A DNA stretch of 44,246 nt from Gemmatimonadota bacterium (GTDB lineage Bacteria; Latescibacterota; UBA2968), in NCBI GenBank assembly GCA_026705765.1, contig JAPPAB010000137.1, forward strand, positions 1 to 44,246, given 5' to 3'. The notes beneath the pieces are model-generated. The model was given only the letters and a program-made list of their open reading frames with translations, was not told the DNA's origin and did no database searches. A program made the translations under genes and the position numbers. Of the stretch, positions 41,481-44,246 are shown one piece after another (position 1 is the stretch's first letter; each line of letters starts with the position of its first letter).

Positions 41481-42764
41481 TCACTCTTCCTGCTTTTGTT
41501 GATTTCGCAAAATCTCGTCGAGAAGCGGCAGTCCTTTGAGCCGCGCTTTCCAGTTTCGAGGCTGTTTTTCGGCAAGGCTCATAATGCCTTTATTGTATTT
41601 GAACCCCTCGCTGGTCACATTCTCAATAATCGGATGCCAACTATCCCCCGTGCGATCTCTCACAACCCCGACAGAGGGACCTCTAACCCGTTTGATCTTC
41701 CTATCATTCTTATCAAACCGTAGCTCTTTCAGGTATTCCTCCGGAACATTCGCAAGCCCCTTGAGTGCAATGGCCGCATTTGTCCCAAATATCGCATGGA
41801 TATTCTTTACCGTAGTCCCATCTGCAAACACACCGGGTTTATAACGCTCATCCGCCTGATTCCGTTTCTCCACATAACCAGGTCCCATCGTCACGGCAAA
41901 AGCACAGCTCTTCACAGTCACACCGTCAATTTTGACAACGCCGTTTTGAGCTTTGTGTGGTCCAAGCAACACCGCAGTACTGCCATTCTCACAATATAGA
42001 TTCTTTGCCGTAATATCATGCACTCCGCCGTTATGCCCTCCAGCACCCGTCTCCAGTCTAAAAGTCACCCCACCGCCAATGGCCTCGAGATTTTCAAAAT
42101 GGATGGTCTCCCCCGCATGCATCTGAACCAAACCGTATCCCGGGCTGGTATTCGTACTTCTCAGGTTTCTCACCAGACCATCGGTGGGCCTGAAGACGCC
42201 CCCACTCTCCACATCCCTATCCCTGGACGGCGTAAAGATAAATGCAGAATAAGTGGTAAAACTATCCTTAACATCAATATCGGAGAGCAGGAAATTTTTG
42301 ACCTTCCTGCAGTTGACGGTCCGTATGCCTTCCCCCGCCACACTTCCGCGATCTGAATAATCGACAATAAACTTACCGCCCAACCCGCGAATACTGACAT
42401 TCTCTATGGATTCGGCATTCCCCCCTGCACCCAATCCAAAAACAATGGTCTTCGTACCTTTGGGCCAATAGGGTTTGATAACCGTATCTTTCTCGATCAA
42501 CAGGTGCACATTGGACTTCAAATTGATACCCCCAAAACGATAAACCCCTTTCGGAACGATCAGGCGTCCGCCACCTTTTGCCGAGACCTCATCAATCGCT
42601 TTTTGCAATCGCTCACTCTGATTGCTCTCACCCCCATCATCAACCAGTCCGAAATCCGTCTTCAGATTCATCGTCAAACCATTTAGATCCATCGTTTCCA
42701 CGTATGTCGCCTCCGCAACCGCAGTCATTACAAATAGGGTTATCATCAACAATACGGTCTTCAT
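41481..42764 (-). CDS. Secreted right-handed beta-helix polysaccharide-degrading protein
   Basis: A 427-aa protein with a signal peptide (MKTVLLMITLFVMTAVAEA) and a pectate-lyase-superfamily start: FGLVDDGGESNQSERLQKAIDEVSAKGGGRLIVPKGVY. Many short repeated strands of a parallel beta helix follow. A cluster with QMHAGET and TFRLETGAGGH may be the active site; its Gln-to-Glu spacing is close to that of iota-carrageenases (GH82), but GH28-like or other lyases are also possible. It probably acts outside the cytoplasm on a polysaccharide. GAGGAGAG precedes the ATG. It lies 12 bases below the partial sulfatase. Confidence 0.7.
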   Translation of the reverse strand: MKTVLLMITLFVMTAVAEATYVETMDLNGLTMNLKTDFGLVDDGGESNQSERLQKAIDEVSAKGGGRLIVPKGVYRFGGINLKSNVHLLIEKDTVIKPYWPKGTKTIVFGLGAGGNAESIENVSIRGLGGKFIVDYSDRGSVAGEGIRTVNCRKVKNFLLSDIDVKDSFTTYSAFIFTPSRDRDVESGGVFRPTDGLVRNLRSTNTSPGYGLVQMHAGETIHFENLEAIGGGVTFRLETGAGGHNGGVHDITAKNLYCENGSTAVLLGPHKAQNGVVKIDGVTVKSCAFAVTMGPGYVEKRNQADERYKPGVFADGTTVKNIHAIFGTNAAIALKGLANVPEEYLKELRFDKNDRKIKRVRGPSVGVVRDRTGDSWHPIIENVTSEGFKYNKGIMSLAEKQPRNWKARLKGLPLLDEILRNQQKQEE

Positions 42765-42776
42765 GGTTGTCTCTCC

Positions 42777-44246
42777 TCATTGACGCGCAACATAAACATA
42801 GTACGCGCCGCAGATGGGCTGGTTGCGCTCGTCGTCGAACCAGGTGTGCAAAAGCGTGGGACCCGGCTCCAGATCTACGGTAAACACAACACCCTGGTCG
42901 TCTGGCTTAACGGGCCTGGCGTAGAATTGTCCACCGATCAGCACACGCGCTCTGGCAATCGGCAGCGCAATTCCCGCTTTCAGTTCGCCATCGGTCAATT
43001 GAGCCGCCTGGCAAGCCTCTCTCAGCTTGAGGCCGCTCTCTCTCGGCCAGCGCCGCAGTTCAAAAGTGTACTTGCCAGCGGCTTTGACCAGCAGGTGCCA
43101 GTAACTGTTCTTCCGCACGGCCGTCCTCACCTGCCGCTGCTGATCCACAAAGACATCCCGCCACTCGCAAGCCGACAGCGTCATCGGATTCTCGGCCTCA
43201 CTGCCGATGGTAATCCGCTGCACTTGATTGGCGACCGGTTCCACTTCTCGCCACCATGCATTTAGGTAATCCCGCATCTGCCGGACAGTGTCAGGATGCT
43301 GATCGGCAACGTCGAAATTCTGTTCGGGGTCGCTATCCAGATCATACAGTGCCGTTCCTTCAAGCAAGCGCCACCGTTTCCAGAGCACAGCGGCACCCTC
43401 GCGTCTTATGAACGAAGGGCTATCGGGCGTCGGGTAGTCCAACTCCCCGGGCATACGGCTGTAATTCACCGTCAACATGCGATCTTCCGGCACCTGCTCC
43501 GCACCCCGCAAAACCGGAGATAGGCTAATCCCGTCCAAACGCAATTCAGCCAGCGGTTCCAGCCCACAAAACTCGATCAAAGTCGGCAAAATATCCTGCG
43601 CCTGAGTCAATCCCTCAATCTCCCGGGGACTGCCCAGATCACCATTTGGCCAATGCAAGAAAAACGGTACCCGGTGCCCACCTTCCCATAGCTCACACTT
43701 TTTGCCCCGCATCCCGGCATTGTAATAGACAGGGCCGAAAGTACTGCCATTATCAGTCATAAAAATCAGGATGGTATCCCTATCTACGCCCTGTTCTTGC
43801 AGAAAGCGCCGAAGCGCACCGACCTGAGTATCCAAATTTCGAATCATAGCGAGAAAACGAATGATATTTTCTCGCAAATTTTCGGGAAGTGCAGGCAACT
43901 GGTGTTCATCCTCTGCAAATGCCGCCTCAATGGCCTCGCGGTCTTCGGCAGGCACAAAAAGTGGGGCGTGCGGGGCATTGGTCGGCAGGAAAGTGAAAAA
44001 GGGTTCTGAAGCCGCGATCCGTGCTTGCATCCACGCTTTTGCCGCGTTGAAAAAGACCTCGGTACAGTATCCTTCCTGTCGCACACGAGAGCCATTGTGA
44101 CAATATACATCATCGAAGTAATCGTTCTCCCAGTAGTCGGGCACAGAACTGATATGAGAGGATGGAAACCAGAGACTTTCCTCAAAACCGCGGTCCTGAG
44201 GACGGTACGGATAGTTATCGCCCAGATGCCATTTGCCAAACACACC
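42777..44246 (-). CDS. Arylsulfatase, 5' end outside the window
   Basis: At least 489 residues of a sulfatase; the frame is open to the window edge, so the true start and the C-x-P-x-R site are not visible. It has GKWHLGDNYPYRP near the truncated end, FMTDNGSTFG with the metal ligand pair, WEGGHRVPFFLHWP, and the C-terminal LYDLDSDPEQNFDVAD. After the usual end (about residue 340 of the visible part) there is an extra domain of about 140 residues with many strands, ending in CGAYYVYVARQ. This may be a carbohydrate-binding or packing module. It is first in a short operon with the beta-helix and PhyH genes. Confidence 0.9.
   Translation of the reverse strand, partial: GVFGKWHLGDNYPYRPQDRGFEESLWFPSSHISSVPDYWENDYFDDVYCHNGSRVRQEGYCTEVFFNAAKAWMQARIAASEPFFTFLPTNAPHAPLFVPAEDREAIEAAFAEDEHQLPALPENLRENIIRFLAMIRNLDTQVGALRRFLQEQGVDRDTILIFMTDNGSTFGPVYYNAGMRGKKCELWEGGHRVPFFLHWPNGDLGSPREIEGLTQAQDILPTLIEFCGLEPLAELRLDGISLSPVLRGAEQVPEDRMLTVNYSRMPGELDYPTPDSPSFIRREGAAVLWKRWRLLEGTALYDLDSDPEQNFDVADQHPDTVRQMRDYLNAWWREVEPVANQVQRITIGSEAENPMTLSACEWRDVFVDQQRQVRTAVRKNSYWHLLVKAAGKYTFELRRWPRESGLKLREACQAAQLTDGELKAGIALPIARARVLIGGQFYARPVKPDDQGVVFTVDLEPGPTLLHTWFDDERNQPICGAYYVYVARQ

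Overview
The window looks like a bacterial chromosome segment from an uncultured, polysaccharide-degrading lineage. Seven sulfatase-family genes (one cut by the window end), three phytanoyl-CoA dioxygenase (PhyH) genes, short TIM-barrel isomerases, a GH95 fucosidase and a PL8 lyase sit together. That mix is familiar from Latescibacterota/Poribacteria-like and Planctomycetes-like genomes. The assignment is inference from gene content; no rRNA or other phylogenetic marker is present.

Layout. (1) 64-7108, all minus strand, is a defence/toxin-antitoxin island: a nucleotidyltransferase, a zinc-ribbon membrane protein, a DUF433 antitoxin without a visible toxin, an Mrr-type nuclease fused to a beta-propeller with two small coupled ORFs upstream, an unknown 282-aa protein, a VapBC-type pair, a HEPN-like protein and an AbiEi-like protein without AbiEii. 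(2) 7269-9551 (+) is a GH95 alpha-L-fucosidase, convergent with a minus-strand run of helicase IV-like protein, SDR dehydrogenase and a two-subunit family I CoA-transferase. (3) 15061-15400 is non-coding and holds a structured repeat. ClpP follows. (4) 16124-22710 (minus) is a likely operon for sulfated glycosaminoglycan use: sulfatase, TIM-barrel isomerase, MFS transporter and secreted PL8 chondroitin-lyase-like enzyme.

(5) 22743-28546 is a second defence/TA island: a HigA-type antitoxin with a palindromic operator and no toxin, a HicB/HicA-type pair, an overlapping three-gene operon (GNAT-PIN-PUA fusion, ASCH protein, REase-HEPN fusion), and a decayed AAA/DUF4143 ATPase between near-identical direct repeats. 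(6) 28612-39604 (minus) is a tightly packed cluster of five sulfatase-family genes with a TIM-barrel protein, a PhyH oxygenase, a cupin and a sulfur-relay cassette (TusA-like, DsrE-like, TusA::MetE fusion). (7) 39691-44246 carries two convergent PhyH genes, a secreted right-handed beta-helix protein and a partial sulfatase.

How it may work together: secreted lyase and beta-helix enzymes would cut sulfated polysaccharide outside the cytoplasmic membrane, the MFS carrier would import fragments, and the sulfatases, isomerases, oxygenases and fucosidase would finish the work. None of the sulfatases with a visible N terminus has a recognisable signal peptide. The features most worth follow-up are the TusA/DsrE/TusA::MetE cassette inside the sulfatase cluster, a sulfatase paralogue with Thr at the formylglycine position, the GNAT-PIN/ASCH/REase-HEPN operon, and the nuclease-propeller operon.
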